Source: Bacteroidota bacterium (lineage in GTDB: Bacteria > Bacteroidota > Ignavibacteria > Kapaibacteriales > UBA2268). Taken from it: DNA of 64,000 nt. The notes beneath the pieces are model-generated. The model searched no databases. It was not told the origin of the DNA and saw nothing but the letters and a program-made list of their open reading frames with translations. The stretch is from contig SCSM01000024.1 of assembly GCA_004322215.1 (NCBI GenBank), positions 42,729 through 106,728 on the forward strand. The letters are read 5' to 3'. A program made the translations under genes and the position numbers. The stretch's first letter is position 1. Every line of letters begins with the position of its first letter. Positions 37,759 to 46,916 of the stretch are shown piece after piece.

Positions 37759-37897
37759 TGATGATATTATTTGAGGAAAGAGTCCATTGGTTATTATTAT
37801 TAATTTATAAAATGAACCTTATCAATTTAGAAACTTTTTAGTGATAAATCCGTATGCTTAATTGGAAATGAATGTTTAATATAAATGTAAATAGAAA

Positions 37898-38566
37898 ATG
37901 GGTTCAAGATATATTTTTGGAATATGCTTAGTCATACTCGGAATTCTGTTCTTTTTAGACCAGTTAGGCGTCTGGAGCTTCGGCTGGATTATTTCAACAT
38001 GGTGGCCCCTGATATTAATTATTATCGGTGTAAGCCATCTTGCATCATCCAATAAATCTTTTTTTACGGGAATAGTTATTATTGCCATTGGAATATTACT
38101 TCAGGCAGACCAGCTTGATTACCTTCCGGGTGGTTTCTGGAGTTCATTCTGGCCCATGATTTTGATTTTAATCGGTATTTGGATTTTAACTGTTAAGCAT
38201 CAGAGAAGCAAAAAACATCCTTCGATGGCAGAAGATATTAATATGCTGGCTTTATTCAGCGGAGTCAATCAAATCATTAGTTCAGAAAATTTCAAAGGTG
38301 GAACAATTGGGGCATACTTCGGTGGTGCTGAACTCGATTTAAGAAACGCAAAAATATCACCCGAAGGAGCATTCCTGGAGCTTACTGCTGCATTTGGTGG
38401 AATTGAGATACGCATTCCTTATGACTGGAAAGTTATGGTTACCGGTACTCCGATTTTTGGAGGGATGGAAAATAAATCCCGGCAGGAATTTCCCGATGGA
38501 GAGTTAAGACCAATTTTAAAGGTAAACTATCTTGCTGCATTCGGCGGCATTGAAATTAAAAATTAA
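37898..38566 (+). CDS. LiaF-like membrane protein
   Basis: A 222-residue membrane protein with a LiaI/LiaF-like N-terminal unit of four hydrophobic helices (residues ~5-105; repeated WWPLILIIIGV and FWPMILILIGI motifs) and a cytoplasmic or surface C-terminal LiaF domain of short beta strands (GTIGAYFGGAELDLRNAKI, AAFGGIEIRIP, TPIFGGMENK, AAFGGIEIK). LiaF in Firmicutes is a negative regulator of a cell-envelope stress kinase; in Bacteroidetes these proteins have no proven role. It stands alone between the DUF4160/DUF2442 pair and trpS. ATG start. Confidence 0.78.
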   Translation: MGSRYIFGICLVILGILFFLDQLGVWSFGWIISTWWPLILIIIGVSHLASSNKSFFTGIVIIAIGILLQADQLDYLPGGFWSSFWPMILILIGIWILTVKHQRSKKHPSMAEDINMLALFSGVNQIISSENFKGGTIGAYFGGAELDLRNAKISPEGAFLELTAAFGGIEIRIPYDWKVMVTGTPIFGGMENKSRQEFPDGELRPILKVNYLAAFGGIEIKN

Positions 38567-38620
38567 TAGCTTATTTTTGAATTCAATAATTTTTGCGAGC
38601 TGTTAATTTTTATTTCTTTA

Positions 38621-39694
38621 ATGGAACAATCTAATCAAACTGAAAATATAAAAGCCGGAAAGCCGGTAATTCTTAGCGGCATACAGCCGACGGGAGGACT
38701 TCATATTGGTAATCTTTTCGGAGCCATCAAAAATTGGGTTGCTATGCAGGATGAATATCAGTGCTATTTCACTATTGTTGACTTACATTCAATTACAAAC
38801 AAACAAGTTCCTGCCGAACTGAGACGCAGCACTCTCGATATGGCAGCTATGCTAATTGCTTGCGGAATTGATACCGATAAATCAGTGCTTTTTGTGCAAT
38901 CCCACGTTCCCGAACACGCAGAGCTTGCCTGGGTTCTGATATGCTTAGCAGGTACGGGTGAACTTAGCCGTATGACACAATTCAAGGATAAAGCTGCTCA
39001 GCATCCCGAAAATGTCAATGCCGGCTTATTTGCTTATCCTGTCCTGATGGCCGCTGATATATTATTATATCAGGCAGACCTTGTACCCGTAGGTGAAGAC
39101 CAGAAACAGCATCTCGAACTTACGAGAGATATTGCTCAAAGATTCAATCATAACTATTCAGATACATTCAAGATTCCTGATGCTTATATCCCCAAAACAG
39201 GGGCAAGAATTATGAGTTTGCAGGAACCTACAAAAAAAATGTCAAAATCAGATGAAAACAAAAAAGCAACAATTTTTTTGTCTGAAAGCGATGAAGAAAT
39301 AAAAAATAAAATTAAAAGAGCAGTGACAGATTCTGGCGAACTTTTAAATGATGATTTTTTCAAAAATGCATCAATCAATCATGAATCCCTCATGGATTTC
39401 ATGAAAAATAGACCGGGTCTGGCAAATTTGTTGACATTATATCACGCATCAACAAATAAAGCATTTATTGAAATGGGAAAGGATTTAGCCGGCAAAGGAT
39501 TCGGTGATATTAAATCAATCGTAGCCGAAGCAATGGCTGATTATCTTAATCCAATCCGTACGAAGTATAATGAAATCAGGAAAGATGAAAATAAACTTAA
39601 AGAACTATTAGCTCAGGGAGCTGAAAAAGCACATTCTGTTGCATTAAAAACTTTGAGGAAAGTATATAAAAAAGTCGGTTTCTATTCACTTTGA
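38621..39694 (+). CDS. trpS: Tryptophanyl-tRNA synthetase
   Basis: A class Ic aminoacyl-tRNA synthetase charging tRNA-Trp. The HIGH-like motif is in SGIQPTGGLHIGNLFGAIKN, the KMSKS loop in EPTKKMSKSDENKKATIF, and the tryptophan pocket in YPVLMAADILLYQADLVPVGEDQKQH. The 357-residue length is slightly above the usual 330, due to about 18 extra N-terminal residues before the Rossmann strand. Reading frame is intact. It is expressed in the same direction as its neighbours but with a 54-base gap upstream and 66 downstream. Confidence 0.95.
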   Translation: MEQSNQTENIKAGKPVILSGIQPTGGLHIGNLFGAIKNWVAMQDEYQCYFTIVDLHSITNKQVPAELRRSTLDMAAMLIACGIDTDKSVLFVQSHVPEHAELAWVLICLAGTGELSRMTQFKDKAAQHPENVNAGLFAYPVLMAADILLYQADLVPVGEDQKQHLELTRDIAQRFNHNYSDTFKIPDAYIPKTGARIMSLQEPTKKMSKSDENKKATIFLSESDEEIKNKIKRAVTDSGELLNDDFFKNASINHESLMDFMKNRPGLANLLTLYHASTNKAFIEMGKDLAGKGFGDIKSIVAEAMADYLNPIRTKYNEIRKDENKLKELLAQGAEKAHSVALKTLRKVYKKVGFYSL

Positions 39695-39760
39695 ATTAAT
39701 AATCGAATATATTAATTTGGAAAAATGTTTGAATCAAATTGAATTATAAGTGAATCTGGT

Positions 39761-40864
39761 ATGAGTAAAATAAAATACATATTTTGTCTTATTCTGATTA
39801 TATCATTATTCCCACAATTTTTATCAGCACAGAAGTACTTCAATACGATAACACTTATTAATGATTCGGGTGAAAACGCTTTCGTCAAAGTTGTTGGACC
39901 TACTGAATTGCAGGTTGAAGTTCCCAAGAAAAAAAATACTATTGTGAATGTCTCCGCCGGCAACTATTATATTTTGGTTCGTTATGGCAACAACCCGAAG
40001 AACTACTTTTATACTAAGGGGGAACCATTCCAGATTACACAGACAGATAAAGAATACACTGCAATCTCCATTACGCTGAATAAAACAGTAAGCGGTAACT
40101 ATAATACAAACCCTTCGACAAGCGAGGAGTTCGGAAACGCAGACAAGACTCAACATGATTCATTATCCTTAGTTATTCCGATTAGCGAACAATATTCAAA
40201 TGACCCCGGATTGAAGGATAACGAGCTACTTGTTACGACAATACCCCTCGGTTTGAAAATATTCCTGGCGCCTGATAAAGATTCTTTGAAAACGACAATT
40301 ATTTCATCAAATCTGCAGATTCAGTCTTCAAATTACCTGATTGACAGCAATAATTTCAAAGGATACTCACCAATTATATTAAAAGATATTAAACCTGGCA
40401 AATATCTACTCGCTGTCGAGCCGGTGCAAATTATTGATGCTCAACTCAAACTGAGTGGCATTGATGAATCAATGAAACCTTCCGCTCTTGTATCGACTGA
40501 CATTTATCCAAGTATGAAACCAAGTGATAAAAAAGGGATGTACGGGGCTATTGTATATTCTTACGAAAAAAGTATTGTTAAAGGTGACAGAATCATAATT
40601 CTATCCTTCCCTCATGAATTACCAATTATCAAAATGGAACAGTATTACCCTTCTGCCGATAAATTTGTTTTCGATGATGTAGAATTAAAGAAAGAAATAA
40701 AGAAAAGCGGATTCAGTACAAAAGAAATCAACAAAGCAATCGAACTTCTGCATCGCGGAGGAAAAATCCGGCTCAATGGAAAAGATGTCTCTCTTTTCAT
40801 AGAAATTCAAAATAACGGAAGCTGGAGAATAGGAACACTTCAAAGAACAAAAAACACTGATTAA
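39761..40864 (+). CDS. Secreted protein of unknown function
   Basis: I do not recognise this family. The 367-residue product has a signal peptide (YIFCLILIISLFPQFLSAQ). Its N-terminal beta-sandwich-like region (TLINDSGENAFVKVVGPTELQVEV, AGNYYILVRYG) resembles PEGA or collagen-binding-like surface modules. A middle segment contains another PEGA-like stretch (PLGLKIFLAPDK to IKPGKYLLAVEP). The last ~60 residues (KKEIKKSGFSTKEINKAIELLHRGGKIRLNGKD) look like a compact helical domain. Probably periplasmic or cell-surface. It sits between trpS and the AAA_14 ATPase with ordinary spacing. Confidence 0.6.
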   Translation: MSKIKYIFCLILIISLFPQFLSAQKYFNTITLINDSGENAFVKVVGPTELQVEVPKKKNTIVNVSAGNYYILVRYGNNPKNYFYTKGEPFQITQTDKEYTAISITLNKTVSGNYNTNPSTSEEFGNADKTQHDSLSLVIPISEQYSNDPGLKDNELLVTTIPLGLKIFLAPDKDSLKTTIISSNLQIQSSNYLIDSNNFKGYSPIILKDIKPGKYLLAVEPVQIIDAQLKLSGIDESMKPSALVSTDIYPSMKPSDKKGMYGAIVYSYEKSIVKGDRIIILSFPHELPIIKMEQYYPSADKFVFDDVELKKEIKKSGFSTKEINKAIELLHRGGKIRLNGKDVSLFIEIQNNGSWRIGTLQRTKNTD

Positions 40865-40901
40865 AAAAAATCTTTTGTTATTATGAACGAATTTATTTAA
40901 T

Positions 40902-40942
40902 TTTACTCAACATATTGAGTAAATTATCTCAATATACTGAGT
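40902..40942 (+). promoter_or_regulatory. Tandem palindromes upstream of the AAA_14 ATPase gene
   Basis: Two palindromes built from the same half-site occur in tandem: TTACTCAACATATTGAGTAA (40902-40921) and TCTCAATATACTGAGT (40927-40942). Each has arms CTCA / TGAG around a short AT core, and their centres are about 23 bases apart (roughly two helical turns). They lie 27-67 bases before the ATG of the ATPase gene, a natural place for an autoregulatory operator. No binding protein is known to me. Confidence 0.5.
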
Positions 40943-40968
40943 AAATTATTACATTACGTGATTATTTT

Positions 40969-42156
40969 ATGAATTATCAAAGAGTTCAATTAAATAATTT
41001 GATTAAAAGAGTGAAGGAAACTCGCAGGTTCATACAAGTTATTTATGGTCCAAGGCAGGTTGGTAAAACAACATTAGTTAAACAATTGATAGAAAAGAAT
41101 TTAATTACCAGTCATTATGCTTCCGGTGATGCGATATTCAACAATGAAGTAACCTGGATTGCTGAGCAGTGGAATTTAGCTCGGATAAAATTAAGTCAAA
41201 ATGTGAAAAAGGAATTATTACTCATTTTCGATGAAATTCAAAAAATTAAAAACTGGGGTGAACTCGTTAAGAAAGAGTGGGATTATGATACTTTTAATAA
41301 TATTCAAATTAAGGTAATGCTATTAGGCTCTTCAAGAGTATTACTTCAGCAGGGATTAACCGAGTCATTGGCAGGAAGATATGAAACAATTTATATCGGA
41401 CATTGGACATTTTCGGAAATGAAAAGTGCTTTCGGATTTAACGAAGAAGAATACTCTTGGTTTGGAAGTTACCCCGGAAGTATAAGCTTGGTAGAAGATG
41501 AAATCAGATGGAAACAATACATTAGAGATACACTAATTGAAACCAGTATTACGAAAGATGTGCTTTTGATGACCCGGGTTGATAAACCTGCATTAATGAG
41601 AAGATTATTTGAACTGGGGTGCCTGTATTCAGGGCAAATAATTTCATTTAATAAAATAATTGGCCAATTGCAGGATGCCGGAAATACAACAACTCTATCA
41701 CATTATTTAACCTTGCTTGATAATGCAGGTTTGTTAGCAGGTATAGAAAGATATAGTAAAAACACACTTAGACAAAGAGCATCTATTCCTAAATTTCAGG
41801 TACACAATACAGCTTTAATTTCTGCTCAAAATATACTTTTATTTAATAAAATAAAATCTCAACCTGATAGATGGGGTAGAATTGTAGAGTCAGCTATTGG
41901 GGCACATTTGCTGAATTATTCTCTTACATATCAATTCAAACTGTTTTATTGGAGAAAGAGTAATGATGAAGTTGATTTTGTATTATTCAATGACAATAAG
42001 TTAATAGGTATTGATGTTACAATTAGTTCGTTACACAGAACATCAGGACTTACGGAATTTAAAAAGGAATTCAATCCTTATAAAATTTATTTGGTCGGAA
42101 AAGATGGAATCCCTTGGAAAGAATTTATTAATATCAATCCTGTTGAATTATTTTGA
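40969..42156 (+). CDS. AAA_14 / DUF4143 family ATPase
   Basis: A 395-residue cytosolic P-loop ATPase. Walker A is GPRQVGKTTLVKQ (about residues 26-38), Walker B is LLLIFDEIQK with sensor-type LLGSSRV and the AAA_14 segment SLAGRYETIYIGHWTFSEM. The C-terminal DUF4143 domain follows a helical region and ends with a PD-(D/E)xK-like pattern (NDEVDFVLF, LIGIDVT). Members are common, often in multiple copies, in Bacteroidetes and archaea; their targets are unknown and they behave as accessory genes. The gene is preceded by two palindromes and is convergent with the antiporter gene, with only 7 bases between the stops. Confidence 0.85.
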   Translation: MNYQRVQLNNLIKRVKETRRFIQVIYGPRQVGKTTLVKQLIEKNLITSHYASGDAIFNNEVTWIAEQWNLARIKLSQNVKKELLLIFDEIQKIKNWGELVKKEWDYDTFNNIQIKVMLLGSSRVLLQQGLTESLAGRYETIYIGHWTFSEMKSAFGFNEEEYSWFGSYPGSISLVEDEIRWKQYIRDTLIETSITKDVLLMTRVDKPALMRRLFELGCLYSGQIISFNKIIGQLQDAGNTTTLSHYLTLLDNAGLLAGIERYSKNTLRQRASIPKFQVHNTALISAQNILLFNKIKSQPDRWGRIVESAIGAHLLNYSLTYQFKLFYWRKSNDEVDFVLFNDNKLIGIDVTISSLHRTSGLTEFKKEFNPYKIYLVGKDGIPWKEFININPVELF

Positions 42157-42163
42157 TTCTATT

Positions 42164-43372
42164 CTAAAACAACTTCGGCTTAAAATTCTTCTTGTTGAAT
42201 ACAGATTTAAAAACCGCAAACAACTCCTTCCATCTTATGATAATGAAAATCCCGCCGATGACAAAATATATTATAGAAATATAGATTCTCATTTGCATCC
42301 CGGGAAAAAGGAATTGTATAAAGAATAGACTGAAAAGTAGAATTGCATCTCTTATATGAAACTTTAAATTCAATATAATTGCGAATCCCAATATTGTCTG
42401 AGCAACAGTCAATAAAAATTCTTCCCCCTGCCTTGCATCGAGCATTAATGAATGACCGCCGCCCCCGATAATATACGCAACAGGTAAACTTCCTATCAGT
42501 AAAGTCCACTGATTGATTTTGGACGAAAGAAGTGTCCCGATTGCCTGCTCTCCCTGCGCCCTCCATGCAAATATTACTGCAACCAACAATTCAGGTGCCT
42601 CAGTTGCTGTGGGAGCCACCCATTGCACGAGGAGAAACTTATCAATATGAAATTTTGTTCCGATTTCAATCATTGACTCTGCAAACGGCTGAGCACATAT
42701 ATATACAATAATTCCGGCAGTAATAAATAAACCGTTCACTGCAAAAAATCTTTGCAGTTTCGTAATAGAAAGAAATCCTTTGGTTGTTTCCCGTAAGTGC
42801 GGCTCTCTCTGCTCACCGCTCGAAACAACAATCATATAAACGAAAAATAGTGTTATTAGGACCAGTGAATCAATAATCGAAATCCTATGAAGAAAAATTA
42901 TAAAGAAACAATAAACGCTTGAAATACCGAGGAAAGCAAGTTCCAGCTTGGCTTTGGGTTCTAATTTCACCTCGACTTCTTTTTTCCCCTTTAATCTTTT
43001 CGACAAAACAAATGCAAAAACGACCGCTGTCCAACCAACTCCAATCAATAGACGGTTGCTCCCTGTCATATTAGCTGCAGCATAATGAATATAATCCGGA
43101 TGGCTCCCTGCCCTGAATGCAAGATATATATCAACAGCATATTCAGGCAATACCGCAATCAATGCAAGAATTGCTATCGCTAAGCTTGCCGATATATCAA
43201 TCTGAGCCGCTTCTGCCGCCCATGTCAACAGCACAGCAGCTACAACAATTCCAAATCCAAAAATGATAGAAGAAAGGATTGGGTCTGTGTGAATATTAAA
43301 AATTTTAAAGACTATACTTGGAACTGATAAAAGAACAACTGATGTAATTCTTACAAAAGTCTTTTTGAACAT
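42164..43372 (-). CDS. Sodium/calcium exchanger-family cation antiporter
   Basis: A CaCA-superfamily membrane antiporter of about 10-11 helices and 402 residues. The two inverted alpha-repeats are recognisable: LIAVLPEYAVDIYLAFRAG with AAANMTGSNRLLIG in the first half, and APTATEAPELLVAVIFAWRAQ with GTLLSSKINQWTLLIGSLP in the second. The acidic residues in PEYAVD and TEAPE are the expected ion ligands. The ion (Ca2+, Na+, H+ or K+) cannot be told from sequence. A basic cytosolic loop (KRLKGKKEVEVK) separates the halves. It has its own start region and no obvious operon partner. Confidence 0.88.
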   Translation of the reverse strand: MFKKTFVRITSVVLLSVPSIVFKIFNIHTDPILSSIIFGFGIVVAAVLLTWAAEAAQIDISASLAIAILALIAVLPEYAVDIYLAFRAGSHPDYIHYAAANMTGSNRLLIGVGWTAVVFAFVLSKRLKGKKEVEVKLEPKAKLELAFLGISSVYCFFIIFLHRISIIDSLVLITLFFVYMIVVSSGEQREPHLRETTKGFLSITKLQRFFAVNGLFITAGIIVYICAQPFAESMIEIGTKFHIDKFLLVQWVAPTATEAPELLVAVIFAWRAQGEQAIGTLLSSKINQWTLLIGSLPVAYIIGGGGHSLMLDARQGEEFLLTVAQTILGFAIILNLKFHIRDAILLFSLFFIQFLFPGMQMRIYISIIYFVIGGIFIIIRWKELFAVFKSVFNKKNFKPKLF

Positions 43373-43525
43373 TATATACCTAAACTTCCTGTAAAATCAT
43401 CTGGAGAATGATTTATATAGCTACCAACATTTAATTTTCAATCATAAATATTTCAAAAAAACAAAACTATTGAAGTTATTGTTGGAAAAAAAATTTAATT
43501 TTTCAATTTATTTTAGTATACAATT

Positions 43526-44203
43526 TTAGATTCTAACATATAAATATTGAGTATTATTTGAACTTCCTATACTATATGTTTGTGTGTATTCCCATTTTAT
43601 TTCATCATAATAAATAACAACAGAAAAAGTAAAGTAAAGTGGCAAATTATTAAATGATACAAAACCTGAGCTATCAGTCATCTTAGATTCATGCTTATAA
43701 ATCAGTAAATCATTCAAAGTCATTTTCTTTAATTCCTGTGAATTAAATGATTTTGTTAATAAAGCCACATTAATATTAGCAATAGGTACAAACGGATTAT
43801 AATTTTTATAGCAAATAAAATTTAAATTTCCAATTTGTTCAAATGGCTTTAAAGGAACTGAAAGATTTTCTCCCCCTATAGCCATAAAATTGCGCTGGTC
43901 AGAAAAATATAAAGACCCCTCAGGAATCTGACAACTAATTGAATACAAACCCTCAATTAATGTGGTTTTAAACTCTCCTTCATTGTTAGTAGCATCTTCT
44001 ATTATTTTACTTGAATAATTACAATTCAATCCGTTATAAATTATTAGACTTGCTCCCGACATAGGAGTGCCGTCCCTTTTGAATATTTTGACTGTTATTT
44101 TTGCCTTGTTATCTATTGTATTATTATATGTTATTCCGTTATCACATCCGAAAATCATTAATAGGAAAGTTAAAAGTATATAAAATGTAAATTGCTTTTT
44201 CAT
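43526..44203 (-). CDS. Lipoprotein with carboxypeptidase-regulatory-like domain
   Basis: A 225-residue predicted lipoprotein (MKKQFTFYILLTFLLMIFGC, lipid Cys at residue 20). The mature part begins with a strand pattern ITVKIFKRDGTPMSGASLIIYNG, typical of carboxypeptidase-regulatory-like or CNA-B-like beta sandwiches, with a second repeat beginning NINVALLTKSF and ending SSGFVSFNNLPLYFTFSVVIYYD. Such modules usually serve as surface structural domains. The function is not known. It shares direction with the larger membrane protein gene upstream (40-base gap), so the two may be expressed together. Confidence 0.6.
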   Translation of the reverse strand: MKKQFTFYILLTFLLMIFGCDNGITYNNTIDNKAKITVKIFKRDGTPMSGASLIIYNGLNCNYSSKIIEDATNNEGEFKTTLIEGLYSISCQIPEGSLYFSDQRNFMAIGGENLSVPLKPFEQIGNLNFICYKNYNPFVPIANINVALLTKSFNSQELKKMTLNDLLIYKHESKMTDSSGFVSFNNLPLYFTFSVVIYYDEIKWEYTQTYSIGSSNNTQYLYVRI

Positions 44204-44243
44204 ATTTCACCTCATACAATAATTGAAATAAAACAAAGTTTTT

Positions 44244-45644
44244 TTAATATTCTATACCAAGTCCGATATTAATTCCATAATTATATAAAAAACCAACCCT
44301 ATAATTAGTCCTGGTTTGCCCGAATACAATGAAAGAACCGTCAGTTCTAATTAAATTAAAATATCCCGAAATATATAAATAATGATGCATATTTAAATCA
44401 TATTGTATATTTGCTCCTGCACTCATACTGTACAGGTAATTATTCTCGATACTGATGTATTCGAATTCTTTACTTTGTCCGGAGAATTTTTTTGACATAT
44501 ATGTTTTATCGAATTTTACAATTCCGAGTTCGAGAAATGAATTTAATAAAAATTGACTATATTCAAAATAATAATCCTTACTTTTTATTATATTGATAAT
44601 GGTTTTTAAATTTAATTGATTGTAACTATATATATCATCATCATAATATCTCCATTCAATATGAACAGGTTTATCAGTTGATTTGAAATAAAGCTCACCC
44701 CAAACATAATTCAATGAAAAATAAAAATAATTCATTAGCCTATATCCTATTTCCAAATTGTAAGAGATTAAATTCTTTATATTTACATAGTCCTTTTGAA
44801 TCCCGCTATAATTCGAGTGGTAATGAATCGGAATTTCATTTAAACCGTTAAATAAGTAATTATAAGATCCCGATACAAAAAAACGGTTTTGATACAAGTC
44901 ATCAAATATCGGTTCATACATACTGTTCTGTATTATATTCTTTAATGTATCATTTGCAATCATTTCCAAAACCTCTGGTAATGGTTTCAATTTATCATCA
45001 TTATCTCTAAGAACAGATAAATCCGTCATACTTTTTCTATTTTCTGAATACAAAAAATGATTGCCTTTGATAACTGGATATTCTGCTTCTTTTACAGAAT
45101 ATACTTCATTGTACAGAATAATTCTTGTTTTTGCTTCTACATTTTTATAATACAACCCCTCTTCATACTGATAAACACACAATCTCTTATCGTCAAAAAA
45201 CAATAATTGACCGGTAATTGAATCTCCATTCATTAATTTTAAATTAACTTTATCTGCATCGGAATAATAAATTGTATTGACTTTCATCCAATCTCTAATC
45301 AAAGAAACATCAATATCTAATTTTGTAGGATTTTTTCTATTAATTATTTTTTCAAAATTTTCAATTACTTTTCTTAATTCCAGTATATTATTTTCTTCAA
45401 TTTTAATTTCATGTTGACCATTTTCGGTTTGTATTAAAAAATAGTTTCCGCTTATTTCATCATTTAATAATTGAGCACTGATAAAGCCGTTCGCGTTAGG
45501 AAACAACCCAAAATAATCCCTTTCAATTTGTGATATTTCGGTTCCAACACGTTGGCTCAGTTCGATTACTTTTGGCTCTTCTCCCAGCATTTCGGAAGTA
45601 ATCTCAAGCATAAAATATATGATTATGAGTAAATATGTTTTCAT
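44244..45644 (-). CDS. Exported protein, probable C-terminal outer-membrane barrel
   Basis: I do not recognise this family. The 466-residue product has a signal-like N-terminus (MKTYLLIIIYFMLEITSEMLG). An N-terminal region has short strands (NANGFISAQLLNDEISGNYFLIQTENGQHEIKI-type pattern) and an Sm-like or nucleic-acid-independent VNLKLMNGDSITGQLLFFDD segment. From about 250 on there are aromatic-rich alternating strands (FFVSGSYNYLFNGL, LEIGYRLMNYFYFSLNYVWGELYF) ending in IGLGIEY, typical of beta-barrel membrane proteins. It is very A/T-rich. Likely an envelope protein cotranscribed with the lipoprotein gene downstream. Confidence 0.55.
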   Translation of the reverse strand: MKTYLLIIIYFMLEITSEMLGEEPKVIELSQRVGTEISQIERDYFGLFPNANGFISAQLLNDEISGNYFLIQTENGQHEIKIEENNILELRKVIENFEKIINRKNPTKLDIDVSLIRDWMKVNTIYYSDADKVNLKLMNGDSITGQLLFFDDKRLCVYQYEEGLYYKNVEAKTRIILYNEVYSVKEAEYPVIKGNHFLYSENRKSMTDLSVLRDNDDKLKPLPEVLEMIANDTLKNIIQNSMYEPIFDDLYQNRFFVSGSYNYLFNGLNEIPIHYHSNYSGIQKDYVNIKNLISYNLEIGYRLMNYFYFSLNYVWGELYFKSTDKPVHIEWRYYDDDIYSYNQLNLKTIINIIKSKDYYFEYSQFLLNSFLELGIVKFDKTYMSKKFSGQSKEFEYISIENNYLYSMSAGANIQYDLNMHHYLYISGYFNLIRTDGSFIVFGQTRTNYRVGFLYNYGINIGLGIEY

Positions 45645-45809
45645 ACATCCAAATCAATATGTATTTTGGAATAGTGATTAGGATGTCAATTTTCATACCA
45701 TTCATAAGTGCTTGGTAATTAAAGATGAATATTTTTGAGGGTGTAAATTTTTCTTGTCAGTTTTTGTTCAAATGTAAAATAAATTTCACACTAAAATAAA
45801 AAAATTATC

Positions 45810-45836
45810 CCCTGCCAAGTGTTAATCCTGGCAGGG
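45810..45836 (-). terminator. Hairpin terminator downstream of the 134-aa membrane protein gene
   Basis: The stem CCCTGCCA / TGGCAGGG (45810-45817 with 45829-45836) encloses an 11-base loop; on the minus strand it is followed by GATAATTTTTTTA, a usable T-tract. It lies about 20 bases after the stop at 45856. Confidence 0.75.
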
Positions 45837-45855
45837 AAAAATAACAATCATTCAA

Positions 45856-46260
45856 TTAAGCCGCTTTCTCTTTCACAATAATTCCTGTGAGCCAGCCGAC
45901 TATTCCATAAATAACAATCGAACCGATGAACCAGCTAATTGCCAATTTGTAAGGAATAGGGAACATTGCATAAGTTGCATATCCCATCCCGACACCGGCT
46001 ACAAATCCATAAGTCAAGCCATACCATACGCCGTGAAAAGGCGATTTTGGGTTAATCAGTTTATAGTAAATATAAACGAACCCGATTGATTGCAGGAATG
46101 CAACAACGTACATCACCCACATCAGCTTATCCATATCAGGACGCCAAATCGAAGCAGTTTCTTTATAAACAGCTCCCAGAATTAATCCGTGCAATAGGAA
46201 GTCAAGGATTTCGATTGCAACAAACACAACTATTACTGCAAGTAAGTATTTTTTGAACAT
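45856..46260 (-). CDS. Four-helix membrane protein of unknown function
   Basis: A 134-residue protein with four hydrophobic helices: residues about 5-30 (LLAVIVVFVAIEILDFLLHGLILG), 48-68 (LMWVMYVVAFLQSIGFVYIYY), 78-100 (GVWYGLTYGFVAGVGMGYATYA) and 108-130 (AISWFIGSIVIYGIVGWLTGIIV). A conserved-looking EILDFLLHG and WRPDM occur in the first loop. It resembles small uncharacterised membrane proteins seen across Ignavibacteria and Chloroflexi, but I cannot name a function. Isolated transcription unit ending at a clear terminator. Confidence 0.7.
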   Translation of the reverse strand: MFKKYLLAVIVVFVAIEILDFLLHGLILGAVYKETASIWRPDMDKLMWVMYVVAFLQSIGFVYIYYKLINPKSPFHGVWYGLTYGFVAGVGMGYATYAMFPIPYKLAISWFIGSIVIYGIVGWLTGIIVKEKAA

Positions 46261-46337
46261 AATACCTCCGAATATTTGTTAGAAAAAGATTAACTAATTA
46301 TTCTATAAAACAGAATACCATTTTCTGAATTTTTTTA

Positions 46338-46904
46338 TCACTCCTCTCCCTTTTCAAACATGCTTATTCCTGTCAGCAGCACTTTCGATTTTGGTAACGC
46401 TTTAACCAATACATACTCTGTGTTCGGTAAATCTGTCCAGCCGGTATAAACAGTGTCACAGTTAATCATAATATCATACCGCTTGCAATCATTTCGGAAA
46501 ACAATTCGAGTCGGTTCGTCAATTTTAGCTTTGTATTGAACTAAGTTTACAGGAGATTTACCCTTTTCCTGAACTAAAACGCCATTAGTGGAATATGTTA
46601 ATAAAATTCCGGGATGCTCTTCATTCTTATTCGATGCACACCGGATTGCAAACCATGCGCCTTCGCCTTCTTTTAAATCAACGGTAATATCGGAAACGAG
46701 GTCGGTTATTCCCGGTTTCTTCAAAGCAATAAATCCTCCGTCATAAAGCATTACAGAATTATCATTAATTACATCTACTGTACCGTAATCTGACATAATC
46801 AACCCGGAGATTAATTCCCTATTGCTGAGATTCAACGAGAACTGCTCATTTACACATGACGATAAAAGAATAAATATAATAAAAAATAATTTGTATATTT
46901 TCAT
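46338..46904 (-). CDS. Lipoprotein of unknown function
   Basis: A 188-residue predicted lipoprotein (MKIYKLFFIIFILLSSC, Cys 17). The mature part has a strand-rich pattern (SVMLYDGGFIALKKPGI, EGEGAWFAIRCAS, GILLTYSTNGVLVQEKG, RIVFRNDCKRYDIMINCDTV) resembling a laminin-G/concanavalin-like or DUF1080-like beta-sandwich. No catalytic motif is seen. It lies 12 bases downstream of the larger envelope protein gene in the same direction, so a shared transcript and a surface role are likely. Confidence 0.6.
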   Translation of the reverse strand: MKIYKLFFIIFILLSSCVNEQFSLNLSNRELISGLIMSDYGTVDVINDNSVMLYDGGFIALKKPGITDLVSDITVDLKEGEGAWFAIRCASNKNEEHPGILLTYSTNGVLVQEKGKSPVNLVQYKAKIDEPTRIVFRNDCKRYDIMINCDTVYTGWTDLPNTEYVLVKALPKSKVLLTGISMFEKGEE

Positions 46905-46916
46905 ATTAATCCTGTC

